Assembly (NCBI RefSeq): GCF_016802725.1
Contig: NC_052676.1
Coordinates: 5,845,433-5,909,432 of the forward strand
DNA from: Solenopsis invicta
Taxonomy: Eukaryota > Arthropoda > Insecta > Hymenoptera > Formicidae
Reading direction: 5' to 3'
DNA length: 64,000 nt
Shown: positions 25,368 through 37,964 of the stretch, in pieces
Layout: the number at the start of each line of letters is the position of its first letter
Numbering within the stretch: position 1 is the stretch's first letter
Position numbers and translations under genes: made by a program
Notes under the pieces: generated by a model
What the model was told of the DNA's origin: nothing
Seen by the model: the letters and a program-made list of their open reading frames with translations, nothing else
The model's database searches: none

Positions 25368-28300
25368 CTGAAAGGTGTGGTTGGTAATTTGTAACATTGC
25401 ATTGAGAGATTCGACTGGAATCTTGTTTCGTGTATTGGTGTTACATTGGTGTGACTGTATAATTGTGGTTGGTGTTGTAATAGTTGTAATTATTATCAAT
25501 TAATTTATAAATATTTTAGACACATTATTTTTAAATATTTCAAATAAAAACATAAAACTTTATGTAACAGAAATTGTATAGAATATCTTGATTTACAAAG
25601 GTAATCTTAAAGAATAACGTTTTTCCGCATAATTTAAACATCTTAGATAATTTGATATTTTAAAAATATGTGTAATGAGTTGGCGTTGTTATAGTGGTGA
25701 CCAACTACTAATTAATACTTTAAACATATTTATGTCGTGTATTTAAATACGCAAAATTAGAAGGACGAAAAATACATAACAGAAAACGTATAGTATATGT
25801 TAAATTACAAAAATAATTTACTTAAAAAAGTAAAACTTTTTCTTGTATAATTTAAATGTTTAATGTAAAAATATGTGTACGTGTAACTGTGACTAGTGTT
25901 GTAATAATGGTAAATAATTATATCATTCATTATATAATTATATAAATCATTAATAAACATTTTAGACATATGATTTAGACATATTTAAATATGTCAAATT
26001 ATAAAAACAAAATTTCTGTGTATAAAATATCCTGACTTACAAGGATAATCTACTTTAAAGAATGAAATTTTTTTCTTGTATAATTTAAGAGTTTCAAGTC
26101 TTAAAAATATATTTTTACCAATTTAAAATTAAAAAAAAATTAATAAAGTTAATATTGAAGAAATCAGCGCGCAAAAAATAAAGTAAAAATGCTTTGAAGA
26201 TGATTTAAAATTATCATCTTCGTCAGCAAGAAAGATTTTCTCACAATGTATTAACATTGCGTAATAGAAATAATTTATGACCTACAAAAAATTAGGCATA
26301 TTTCTAAAATATTAATACGTATGCGTGCAAAAGATAATAGATATTTCTTTTAAAAAATATATATAAAAAATTATCCTCTATATTTATGACAAATTTTTCC
26401 TTTAACAAAGAAGAAAGCATTCTATCTTCCGTGATTATTAATAATTTTTTTTAATATCTGTCCAATTTTCTCACTCAAAGCGGATTCGTTGGAGTTTATA
26501 TTGTAAATACGCTGCTCAATCTGATGTCGTTATATGTCGGTAAAGTAAAGGGGAAGGAATAGCCGAGAAGGGTTCCACACGTGTATTTTAGGGGAAGAGA
26601 ACGGCTTAATTGAATAGTTTCGCAACTGAGAACGCGATAGTTTAGCTGCGATGGGTCTACAACGTAATTCCGTGACGATCCCACGGCAAAGGTCATTAAG
26701 GGATAGTTCTATTATAAATGATTTAAGGAACGGGAGAGCATACTTTCGTGGGAATACTGAAAAAAAGTCTAACAATAACAATAATCAAGCTAAATGATAG
26801 TTACGACTTTGATGGAACAATTTCAAATATTCAGTTAATATTTGTTAAACGCTAATTTTATTTTTCGATAAAATTACGCATAGCTATTATTTAATTGTAA
26901 ATCGCACAAGCCTGTCAATCGGATAAGCCTAGCGCCAACAGTTGTACTGACTATTTTTTATAATTTTTAGTTAAAAATTTTAAGTAATATTCATTAATAT
27001 ACATATCATTGCAAATATTGATCAAAATTCTGTTCGAGTAAGGTTAACAGTTTTCATGTAAAAAATTTGTAAAAGTATCCTTTAACTCTTCCGGATGTAG
27101 GTATATTGCGCCTTAATCAGCTTAGATTAAAAAAGAATATTTAAATTTCTTATAATTTCAAATAATTTCCTCTAACAATTGTACATAATAAATTTTTCGG
27201 AAAAGGTTAAACTGGTTGACCTTACAAAATTCCTAACACTAATTATTGCTAGAATGACAATTTTATTCTTTCAAACGAGATTTGAAAATGAACGGACAAG
27301 AACTTCGATCAAGAACGAAGCTGATCGCGAGCGCCTTCTTGGAAGGTCCCGTATATGTGTCTTTCCTTTTATCACGTTTGTGTGACAATGCGACTATCGA
27401 TTATCGCGGACGCTAACACTTCTCCACGATTTTTATAAACTGTGTTCTCACCTTCCCACGTACAATAGGACGTATTATCACCGTTCCAGAACGCGATACG
27501 GGGCACCATAGGTATTTGCAGTAAGTATCTTGTACACACACCCCCCTTTGAGGGGGACGGCGAGGGGGAAAGAGGAACGGTAGAAGAGCGGTATCTCCGA
27601 CACATAATACTCTATTATGTACCCAAGAGAGCACAAACGCAGTGCTTATTTATGCCTCACCTAGTGGAGATAAAAAAAAAGAAAAGGGGAGAGGCGAGGG
27701 GGGAGGTTTGAAGATACGTGGGCTCTTTCGTAACGGCGGTCGTCGCGAAGAATTTCGCCGGAAACCGCCAGGACAATGCAGTCGGAGGCTGCGAGGATGA
27801 TAACGTGGTGCATTTATTTCGCGCCGTCATAATAGTGTATTTAGCGAGAAAGCAAAGTCGTTTTATCATTGCTGCCGTTATTACTGGCTTTAAGTCGCGG
27901 CAAACTGTCTCCGCATCTTTCTTTCTTCTTTTCAATAAATGTGACTGTGTATCGACTTGATGCGTAATGCAAAATATTCATTTGGAAAGTTAGCTCTATT
28001 CTTCCTTATGATTTTTGCGGCTTTTTTTCGCGTTAAATTCCCAGCCGTTTTATCGCGGCGATGAAAAAAGTCATAATAATGACGGTAATAGAATTTCTTC
28101 GGTACAGCTAATGTGCCGATCGTGTGGATTGGAGAATTTATTGCGTGACGAAGTTCAAAATTCCAAGGGTTAGCGGAAAAGAGGGGCAAGGGGGTGGCCG
28201 CGCGGGACGCGGATGGCGGAACGCCGCCGCGACCGCGGAATAATAATTCCGGGGACAATGTGTCCCGGCAGATAGCACAAAGCGTAAATCAGCATAAACA

Positions 28301-29108
28301 TCGGTAAAGCCGCGCCGACAATAACTCAGCATAAATGCATAAACATCGGCCGTAATCTTTACAATTCCAACCTCCGCACATTCCCCCGCCCACCCCCTGC
28401 GTCATCCCCTTCTATCCCGCGCGTCGCCTCTATCTAGCGGCCGATAAACAACACGCTATATCATCCCATGGTGACATAAGCTACGCGCTCTCTCGCCGCG
28501 TCGCGACAAGGAACAATAACAATTAGTTACGATTGTAGCCGCGCAAACTGGAAGCATGAACGATCGCGTTGCCCGCGGGTTGATGGACCTCGATACTTAG
28601 ACCTCGTTTTCAAAATATATAGGCAATCAAAAGGTTAGATTATCGTATAAAGGTTATTATATAAAAGTTAGGTTATTACTTAACCAAACCTCAGTTAGAT
28701 TAGGTTAGTATATAAACTAACCTACTTATAACTTTAAAATTTTTTAATTGATACACTCTCTTTCACTATCCGTACAGCACAAAATAGCAAAAACATTTGT
28801 TTTGGTCTTTGCAGAACTCCCTTAACGGAGTCAACTCGAATTCAAAAAAAGCCTGCAAAAATAATTTGTCTTAGTTTTTTGTTTAGAAATTTCATAAAAG
28901 TTTTACACCTATGAAATAAGGGATCTGAAAAATGGCAGTTGGTCATCAATCAAAATAGCACATATTTGATTTAACAAAAGGTTTGTAAACAATAAAAAAA
29001 TGTATTTCAATTGTAATCCAATTTGTAAAAAAACTTTTCCCAATCCAATACCTAACTTAAACTAACTGTAATTTAAAAATTAAATAATACATTCTCTTTT
29101 ATTACCCG

Positions 29109-29321
29109 TACAGCACAGAATAATAAAAACATTACAAAATATTGTTACAATATTTCAGCAATATTGTAGCAACAATAAAATGTCCGCTTTAGAAATATCG
29201 GTACATAATGTTGCAACAACGTTACGTATCAATATTTTTGAAGTGGACACTTTACCATTGCTGCAATGTTACTAAAACGTTGCAACAATATTTTGCACTG
29301 CTTTTTCTATGCTGTACTGTA
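29109..29321. repeat. Foldback repeat of about 213 bp with TACAGCACAG/CTGTACTGTA ends
   Basis: Left arm TACAGCACAGAATAATAAAA onward, with ACAAAATATTGTTACAATAT and AAAATGTCCGCTTT. The right arm is the near reverse complement (AAGTGGACACTTTACC..., then GCTGTACTGTA). The arms are about 80 bp. It lies inside the Sox intron. The first 20-25 bases recur at about 28770 (CCGTACAGCACAAAATAGCA), a partial copy. Confidence 0.75.
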
Positions 29322-30650
29322 TGCGTAAGCTTATAGTTAAATAAATTGAAAGTTATATATATGTATGTACACGCGTGACTTTTAATTCATTTAACCATGA
29401 GATTATGAAAGTATGCATTAATTAATTTTTAAATCATAGTTAACCTCACTTTTTGGTCAACCATACATTATGAAAACGGAACTTGAGCATGGTCGTAACG
29501 CGTTGATTTCGGAGGAATTTTAGTAATTTTATCTTTCTTTCGCGTTTTTATTTTCCACGCGTTTGAAGAGGCAAAAGCAGCTCGCGTGTCATACCGAGCT
29601 TATTTTTCCGTAACAAAGCTGTAACGGTTAAATTATTTTTAAATTTTCCTCTTTCATTTGTTTACAAAACGAATCCATTTCAATGATAAATTTAAGAAGC
29701 GATCGCGAGAATTCTCTTCAGAACCGTAACTAATTTAATTAAATCAAACTAAATGAGCAATTGTTCTCAACACTTTCACATCGCACGTGATATAGAATCT
29801 ACTCGATTAACCAAATCAGGATTGTGCTCGCGATTTAATCATATTAACAGACTTCGCGTAATGATAACAGAGGGACGTTCATATGCAACATCAAAACGCG
29901 TAAAAAGGCCCGTTTCACCGCAACGAGAGAAGCGAGAAATCGAGAAGAGGTTGTGGAACACGTAGGGGGTTGAAGTGGTACGTAGAGCGGAGGGCGGGAG
30001 GAATATAGAAGGAGAGATGGGGAAGACGAGCGAGCAAAGAGAAGGAGAGAGAGAGAAAGAGGATCGTTGAGCGTTGGTGGGCGGCGGCGGTGCGGGGGTG
30101 CGGAGAAGCCGGGCAAATCCTTTTAAATCCACACAATTGCGACAATGGGGCTTTATTTGTTATCTCGGGGGCCACATTGTGAGTCGCCGTGAACGAACGG
30201 ACAGATTACGTCGGGCCAGTGACGGCGCGGGTCCAAGGGAACCCGCACCTACCGAGGACGCTGCTCCAAGGGAACGACTGTACCTCCTCCCTTGCACCTC
30301 TCCTCTCCTCCCCCCCTTTCCGTTTCCCTTCCCCCCTCCACGCCCCTTTTATTTTACGGCCGCCACCCTACTCTCGTCGTCGACGTCGCTGCCATCCGCC
30401 AGAAAAGCGGATTCGCCGTTACACGTCCGCGTCGAAATTTCCCTCGGATTGCCCATACCTCTCACTCCGCCACTCGCGTCACTCGCCGGCCCACTCTTCT
30501 TGTTTTCTTTCTCTTTCAGAAATTTTCGATGGAAAAATATGGCCTTTTGTTTGCGCTTTTGTATCGTTAGCAAGCCAAGCGGCGGCTGGAGGCCAATAGA
30601 AAATTTAATAACCCCCAACGTATAATGCACCGAATAGTATAAAACACGTC

Positions 30651-30671
30651 ACTACTACTACTACTACTACC
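30651..30671. repeat. (CTA)n trinucleotide repeat within the Sox intron
   Basis: About seven ACT/CTA units. Confidence 0.92.
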
Positions 30672-33600
30672 GCGTAAAATATAATAAATACTGCAAAATG
30701 TAAAGCGCTGAGGGTATTGGTCGAATCAGGTAAATTCAATGATTACGATTGATCGAAATGTGACAAATTGTGCCGCATTCTGTCGCTATTAATTATTATC
30801 GTTTATCAACGCGGTTGCGTCAATCAGGCAGATTGGGTTTTCTGTATACAGAATGTGACGGCGATCTATTGAACGCGGCGATCCATTTAAGACGACGCCG
30901 ATTTCGGTATTCGCGATCTATTCGCCGAAAATTTCAGCGGAAAACCACCACGCGGGACTACCACCTGATTCGCTCGCCTTCTTATATTTCCTGCTTTTTT
31001 TCCCCTACGGGGTGGAATGTAAATCGAGGTCGGGATATTTTGCAACGCGGGCACGGGGTTAGAGCGTGGAATCAGTTTAAATCTTGTTCCCCGAGACGAG
31101 ATCGAAAAGCGAGAGAGCGGGGATCGTTCGCAAATTTAATCTGCACGCACCTTGCGCGCAAACCTATTCCTCTCCCCGTCCTCCTTAACCTCGATTTTTA
31201 TTTCGCATATTGATTTGTTATTAAGACCCGTGTTACTATTAAGACACGTACTATCGAAATAAAATTTATTTCAAAAGATTTACTAGATCAGTTAAGATAA
31301 GTAAAGTAGCCCAATAAAATAATGTAATTTACGATAATTAATGTAAGATTGTAACGTTATAAAATGATAAATATGGATTTGATAAATTCCATTGAAATAA
31401 TTCTTAAAGATGAAATATTCTCTCTTGATGCGTTTCGTTAATGTTACTACTTTTTCAAAACTTTATTTATTGCAAAATGGATATCACACTTAAATTAGAT
31501 TAAATTGAATAATTTAATTTGTAAATAAGCATGTCTTACAAAAGAAAAAACCGATTACAATTACCATGACTTAGTTATGATTTACAGTAATTTTCTAACT
31601 ATATATTTATAGTTATTTTAATTATGCAAATTATATATAGTTATTATTATTACGTAAATATTAAGCAAGAAATTAATTAGATAAAGAAAATAGTTATATT
31701 CAACATTAACTATGATTGTATTTAATATTTAAACATATTTATTTATTTTTTATTATTTATATCTTAATATTTTATTAATATTTGAAATTATCATAATTCA
31801 TAATAAAACATTTTTTTTATGTTTGGTTATAAAATTATAAATCTTATGAAATTATAAAGTTATTATTAGTAATAATTATTAAACTAAAGTTTCTAACTAA
31901 AATTATTTTATCGTGCACAATTACAATCATAAATACTAAACATTTTTCTTTTAATTTATTTACTTTATCAAATAAATTAAAAAAAATAGCATACAAAGTA
32001 TTATTTTAGCATCAAGATCTTGTTACGTCCCATCTTCTATTTAATTATCAAATAAATGTGCAATATTAAACAACATCAGAACACTTTGAAAGTTAGTGAA
32101 ATAATCATTTTTTTTAAAGCGCGTTATCATCACGAAATTAATACAGGTCTTGCTTCTGATGAGATTGCGTTTACGAGATTGCAAAATGTTACGCGAATAA
32201 GGCTCGCAAAATTACAAGACGTTACGAGGACTCTAGAGGAAGAGTCTCGCTAGATTGCCGGGACCTCTTTTTCAAGGGGGCCCTTTTAAGGGGGGCACGC
32301 CGCGCCAGCGTCGAAAAATCGGCGTGGCCACGCCGGCGGGCTAAATAAACTCATAACAGTGATTAAATATTCAGGGCCGGTAATAAAGAGCTCGTCTCAT
32401 CCGCCCTATAAATACCGGCCACGTCTCACCCTATTTCAATCCGGGCTTAGCGCAGCATAGCCCCTAAGCTTCTCGGCAACAATGTACTGTATTATGAAGT
32501 ACGAGACGATCGCGTGGCACGCTTTCCCGCCGTTTTCGATCCCTCCGGTTCCGTTGATACGGACCCCACCCTGATCAACGCAATCATCTGCAGTATATTA
32601 TCGTGACTGAGGGGCAATTAGTATCGCCATGATGAAAAGAAGTTGCCTGTCTGTTGAATTTTGACGCAAATCGTTACCATATTTAACATATTTCTTACTA
32701 TCAATAAATAGTCAGTGGACAAGATGTTATCGAATCGTTGATAAGACACATATGTAGCCAATTGAAAAGATAAAACAATATGAAATGTTATTTCAAAATT
32801 TTTCAAAAATTTATTCAATTTGAGATGCTGGCAGTATTATTAAAACATTGTAAGTAAAAATGCATTAATTTGCAATATGTAAAATGTGATTTAAGCGTTT
32901 AAAGGTGTAGAGTTTATACTATGGGTATAATCTTAATCTTGCATGAAATGAATAATAAGATATTCTAATTACAAGTATTTTTATAATACGTAATATAATT
33001 TTTAAAACGTTGCTTTTTCAAAATTATTATAATTATCTTTATTCGTATCGGACTAATATCTTTGTACAAGAATAAACTGGAAACTTTTAAAAAGATAGAG
33101 AAAAATCTTATTTACTTATTTATTTCTTTATTCATAAGTCTCTATTACTTATTTTTATTAAATTATTTATCGTTTTATATTTTATTATTTGTATACTGAC
33201 AAAAATAGATTGAAAAATGAAAATAATTAGTCCGATACGTTCAACTAAATACTGAGTTGATTTTAACGTTTTATAATACTTAGTTAATTTTTGATTAAAA
33301 AATTTGAATGGTTGACATGAATAAACTATACCTTTTTTGTGAAACTAAATAATGGTTGAATCAATCCAATGTTTTAATTGATTGTATCAAACAAAATATT
33401 TTAGATTTTTAACAAATTTTTTTCTCCGTGTATAACTTGCAGATAATGCAATGATTTATCAAGAAATTATTTTCATAAATAAAAAATAAAATGTAAGTAT
33501 TGAGAGAGGTTTTAAAGAGAGATTTAAACAATTATTTTTTAATTATCTCTTAAATACATTTTAATTATATTCTATTTATATCATAATTCGATAATCATTT

Positions 33601-34419
33601 TTCGTAATTTATTGTTAAAAGGAGTACATATTTTGCGAGAGTTATTAGAAAGAATATATGTCGCTTATTTTGAAAATAAAATAAGTAAACGTTGATTGGA
33701 AGACAAGATAGTACGTTAGCCTATATTAAAAGATTGTCCTTTTTAGAAGAAATAAAAATCATTCAATGATTACTTAGTGTGTACGATGTGTGTGTTTCGA
33801 AGAGAAGAGTTAAGAATTTTTTAAATATGGGAAGAAAATATTCTCACGACAAGAACTTTCAGAAATTGCGACAGTAATCACAATGCGACCTCCTCGAACA
33901 TTTCCGGATACTCTGAGATTTCTATTAGTCATGGAGCCAAATCTAAAAATGTTTAATCTCCCCCGTAATGTGCATAATATGCCGATGAGGTTTGAATTCC
34001 ATACAGAAGAAAATGCAAAAAGAATTGATAAATAATGTATGTTAGAAATATAATTCAGGGATCGAATCGAATATATTCTCGCCAGTTAAGTATCAAGGAT
34101 AGTACAACAGAAAACTATCATTACAAAATAATAAATAAAATTTAGTTTTAAAAAATACCAAGTTTTAGTCTCAAAATACGTAATATGAAAACAAGTAAAG
34201 TAAAAATTTCATCAAATTAATTCTTCTAAAATTATACGTAAGAAAAATTTGCTTTTAAAATAAATTTAACTTCATAAAGTATAGTTAAATAAAATTAATG
34301 TTTAGAATTAATCATCAATATCAATTTTTTAACATAAAATAATTTAGGTCAAACTCAAACTTGAAAATGTGTGTTTAGCATGTTCTGATGTGTGTTCAGG
34401 GAATATCTGGTGTGCTCAC

Positions 34420-34628
34420 CTCAATCTTTTTGCCTCGTCAATGAAAGGACGTTTTTCGCTCTCACTTAGAAGCTTCCATTCGGCGCCGAGTCTCTTCGAG
34501 ATCTCCGAATTGTGCATTTTCGGATTTTCCTGTGCCATTTTGCGACGTTGACCACGCGACCACACCATAAAGGCATTCATCGGCCGTTTAATGTGCTCGT
34601 TATGTAAGGTCTTAGACGACATCTCCAT
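34420..34628 (-). CDS. Sox21: Sox21-type group B2 HMG-box transcription factor, exon 1 (N-terminus and most of HMG box)
   Basis: Exon 1 encodes residues 1-70. The first in-frame ATG is at 34628, a second (Met-3) is at 34622, and the frame is closed upstream by a TAA near 34724. The N-terminus is therefore only about 11 residues before the HMG box, as in vertebrate Sox14/Sox21, which supports this start. The box begins HIKRPMNAFMVWSRGQRRKM (residues 12-31), the Sox signature RPMNAFMVW being at 15-23, and runs through KMHNSEISKRLGAEWKLL to DEAKRLR (64-70). The exon ends TTG AG, followed by the donor GTGAGC (GT at 34419-34418), so the intron falls in phase 2 inside the HMG box. Joined to the acceptor at 25368 it restores Arg-70 and a standard Sox box with no gap. 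The Gly in WSRGQRRKM is typical of Sox21-like rather than Dichaete boxes. Non-coding 5' exons may exist but cannot be placed. Confidence 0.94.
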
Positions 34629-35479
34629 AAGTCGTTCTCTTCTTGTCTCGATGTTCAATCTAATTGTTTTCCTCACGAGTAGACGAGATTTCCGAGTTAA
34701 AAAATTTGTAGGCCACTTTTATCTCAAACGGATAAGATAACTGTCCGAACATCCTGTCGACGTGTTTCCAGGAATTTGTAAAATATTTTGAATAATTACT
34801 TGATTATTTTTTTATTGTTCAAAGTATGTGAAAGATTTTGTAGATTTTCTCTTAAATAAGACCTTTGAAAGTTTCATTTGGTAGATCGTTGAGCATGATG
34901 TATCGTCAACTAACTTTGACAGGCTGCGATCAATTGGATCATTCTATTCTCAAACTTTTCAAATTGATTCACACTCACTGCACGAAAATGACGTTGACAA
35001 CTGAGACATTTTTCGACGATTTGGAGTATTTCTCAACTTTCTCCAAGTGATTCTATTTATTCAAATATTTTATAGTATCCCGCAGGAAAACTAAATATTT
35101 TAATTAACAAATCTTTATGGAACGTTAAACCAGGAGCAACGGCAACCCCTTTCAAATCTTCGAATGACAAATCTTCTCTCGAGTGATGAGCGCTTGCCAA
35201 AAAAATTGTGTATATCTCAGAAAAATAATGTATTTCCAAAAATACAAACGTTTTAAATCATTAACTTTATCGAAGTGACATTTCGAATCTTCTAATCGTC
35301 GAATCCTTTAGCAAAATAATATGTAATCATTTATCGATCACTGGATTTTTCCGAAGAATAGCTTCTTGACACGTCCTTGAACAATTTCACGATGAACTTA
35401 ACTAATCTGTTAACGGAAGCTTTTTCAACTGAGTAGAGAGGGTTCTTCTTCTTTCAGCCGTCACGATCCAGTTATACTT

Positions 35480-36060
35480 CAGCGATTCTTCTAGGACAGT
35501 GCTGTGGCGTAATTTCTTTTATCGAGCGAAGGCTTGATCTGACGGACACGAGTCCTTTTGGTGCACTGACAAAATCGCGGGGGTTCCCTCAGGAACTTCG
35601 CGAAGCACGTAGCATCTGGGGCGAACCCGCGGGACGGAGCTCTCGCCGGTGCGGCTCGGCTCCCGTGGGATGTGGGGTAAAATAAGACGGCTGGCCAATC
35701 GGACGTGACGACGCGGCCCCCACTATTTAGCACAGCCAATGGGCGGCCGCGATTGGCCACCGCGTCGGCATGGCGGTCCAGAGCGGATACGCGGGTTCGC
35801 GCAACAGGTGGAGACAAGTCTCTATCTCCTCCGTTTCTTTCCCTCTTTCTGTTCTCCTCCCGCACGCTCACGGAGTCAACGACGGCGGGGTGTGGGTGCG
35901 TTTGTCGCTGGATTATCGCGCCGCCGCCGTCGCCGCAGTCGCCTGCCTTTTCGACCTCTGTGCCTTCCGTCGGTGGTCAGCCAGGTGCACGCGGTCCATT
36001 GATACTTCCGGAGACAATGACGGAAGAGGTAAAACGACTTTGGCGGGCAGGCGGGTAGCG
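35480..36060. promoter_or_regulatory. CpG-rich patch upstream of the Sox21-type first coding exon; candidate promoter or 5' UTR region
   Basis: A CpG-dense block lies about 0.85 kb upstream (5' on the - strand) of the Sox start codon, between AT-rich sequences. Several frames stay open across it on both strands, as expected of GC-rich DNA, and no protein family is recognisable in them. Its position makes it the nearest candidate for a Sox promoter or untranslated exon. Similar CpG-rich patches occur throughout the window, so the assignment is weak. Confidence 0.3.
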
Positions 36061-37640
36061 GAAGATATGTAATCGTGGAATTTTAGAGAGTCTGAATTTT
36101 TTTACGATGTCGATAGAACTTTTCTGTTTTTTTTTAAATCTTTTTTGTAAATGACAAAATATTAGTTATGTCTAATTTGGCATTCTGTTTCATCAGAAAA
36201 AGAAGAGAACGATATATAACGATTATAAAAAAATATTTAAGTATCGAGAGACTTTTAATAAAAGCAGAATGAATATAATCAATAAAATATAGGAAATAAA
36301 TTTCAGCCTATCAGAAGTCGCATTAGTTATTTACGTGTAACAACTGTAAAGTTAAACGAATATCAATGTAGCACAGCGTTTTATAATATGACAATAAAAT
36401 CGGGAGAAAAAAGAAGCTCGAGAAATGCGGAGTTGAACAAAGGTACGAAATGATGCTGCTGCTGATGCGTTTGCCGATCAGCCGCCGACTTTCGTCATCA
36501 GGCAGGGAATTTCTTTTCTCGCTTTGTCCGCTGCAGAGAGATACACGAGCGTGGAAGGCAAGCATAGAAAGCCAGGTCTTATAATAAATGTTATCAGAGT
36601 CGCGGCAGTGTCTTGCCACGAGGCGAGAAAGAGAAAGAAGACGCAACGAGAGGGTTGCGGAGGGGGGAGACTGGAAAACGTCTCTCGTGTGATAAGGCGA
36701 TAAAGAGAGAAGGTATAAAACGAGACAAGGGGGCTGGTGTGCGGGCGACAACATCTCCCGGTCGCCATAAAGAGGGGACTGCGCCGTCACCATTGAATTT
36801 CCGGAAGGCACAGGAATATTCATCTGCCGCAGAAAAGCGAATCTGTGTCACGCCGCGGAAGAAGATTCGGGTTGGTACATTTTGGCGAAAGAATCAAAGA
36901 AATGAATCGCATTTTTTAAAAAGCACGAAATATTTTTTCGTGCACGTATATGTGGAATAAATTATACAGTATTTTGCTCTACATATATATATGTACAAAA
37001 ATGCAGGGTAAATGCAGAGTGAAAAATATAGCGAAAAATTGCATGGACGGATTGTATACGTATCTAACATCTCGAAAGATAAGAAATTCAAAGATGCAAA
37101 TTTTACAAGATTTTCTGTAGTTTCGGTAGATTATTTTAACACAATTTCTAGAAGATATCTTTTATACAAAAATATGTTTTTGTATTGGAAGAAGAAGAAT
37201 ATGGTTTTCTTAAACTTGAGATAAAAGAAATCAACAAACATTTATCTTTGATTCATTGAGTTAAGAGAAAACTAACGTTATTTGTTGTCATTTTAATATC
37301 AACATGACATCTTTGATGACATGTCCAAACATTTTAATGTCCATCAAATGACAAATAATAGCTTTTTGTCTAGAAAGATGTTTGTTTTGAAGATAATTAC
37401 TTAGTAAACGTGATGTATTAATAATGTATTTTAATGACCATTGCCATCAAGTGACTCACAATGTACGTTTTCTTTTTTACGTAATTTTAATGTCTTAATT
37501 ACGCTCTGTCATCGTATCTATATATGGTCTAAAATGTGCTATATGTAAATTATATGATATATAATATAATTTTATATATAATATAAAATTTTATATATAA
37601 TTATAAAAGATAGAGAAACTATACATTTTATCAGTATATA

Positions 37641-37881
37641 CACAGAAAAAAATTAGTATCAAATTAACAATTCATTATTTCATATATAAGCAAGAATATA
37701 AAATCTTAGACGAATTTATAATTATAAACAGACATAATTTGCTTGCACGAAAAGAAAAATTTTCTTCACATAAGCAGATTACGTTTGTTTAAAATTATAA
37801 ATTCTTCTAAGAAGATTTTATATTCTTGCTTATAATATATAAAACAATAAATTGTTGATCTAATACTATTTTTTTTCTGTG
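37641..37881. mobile_element. MITE with TA flanks and CACAG...CTGTG ends
   Basis: 241-bp hairpin element. The left end CACAGAAAAAAATTAGTATC faces its reverse complement at the right end (CTATTTTTTTTCTGTG). The internal block AAGCAAGAATATAAAATCTT is also mirrored. It is flanked by TA on both sides, the target duplication of Tc1/mariner-type elements. It is non-autonomous, without a transposase frame. Confidence 0.8.
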
Positions 37882-37906
37882 TACATTTAATATATTATAT
37901 CAAAGT

Positions 37907-37911
<5 letters not shown>

Positions 37912-37961
<50 letters not shown>
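37912..37961. repeat. (GA)n microsatellite, about 25 units
   Basis: Uninterrupted AG/GA dinucleotide run about 30 bp right of the MITE at 37641-37881. Confidence 0.97.

Positions 37962-37964
<3 letters not shown>

Larger units (their letters stand above)
25368..34419 (-). other. 9,052-bp intron of the Sox21-type gene
   Basis: GT-AG intron splitting the HMG box (donor GTGAGC, acceptor TTTCAG). It is mostly AT-rich, with CpG-rich patches at about 27700-28560, 29840-31200 and 32240-32590. No coding exon, RNA gene or intact transposon was recognised. It holds a foldback repeat (29109-29321), a partial copy of its arm (28760-28790), a (CTA)n run (30651-30671) and stretches rich in ATTGT/ACAAT Sox-like sites. 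Such sites are expected often by chance at this base composition. Large introns of developmental transcription factors commonly carry enhancers; that is inference only here. Confidence 0.85.

Noticed and set aside
25044..25499. 151-codon minus frame overlapping Sox exon 2 in another frame
   Set aside because: Shadow frame of the Sox exon. It runs through the splice acceptor and has no recognisable domain.
28615..28740. Repeated AGGTTA / TAACCT words, possible telomere-like or CCTAA repeats
   Set aside because: They are irregular and on both strands, not an array of the insect TTAGG telomere unit.
30074..30625. 183-codon + frame inside the Sox intron
   Set aside because: Pro/Ser/Arg-rich, simultaneous long frames in two other phases, no domain. 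Typical of a CpG-rich patch.
32618..32818. Minus frame sharing a DYLLIVR peptide with the 46422-46811 frame
   Set aside because: Only about seven residues (some 20 bases) agree and the surrounding DNA does not align, so a common repeat is not supported.
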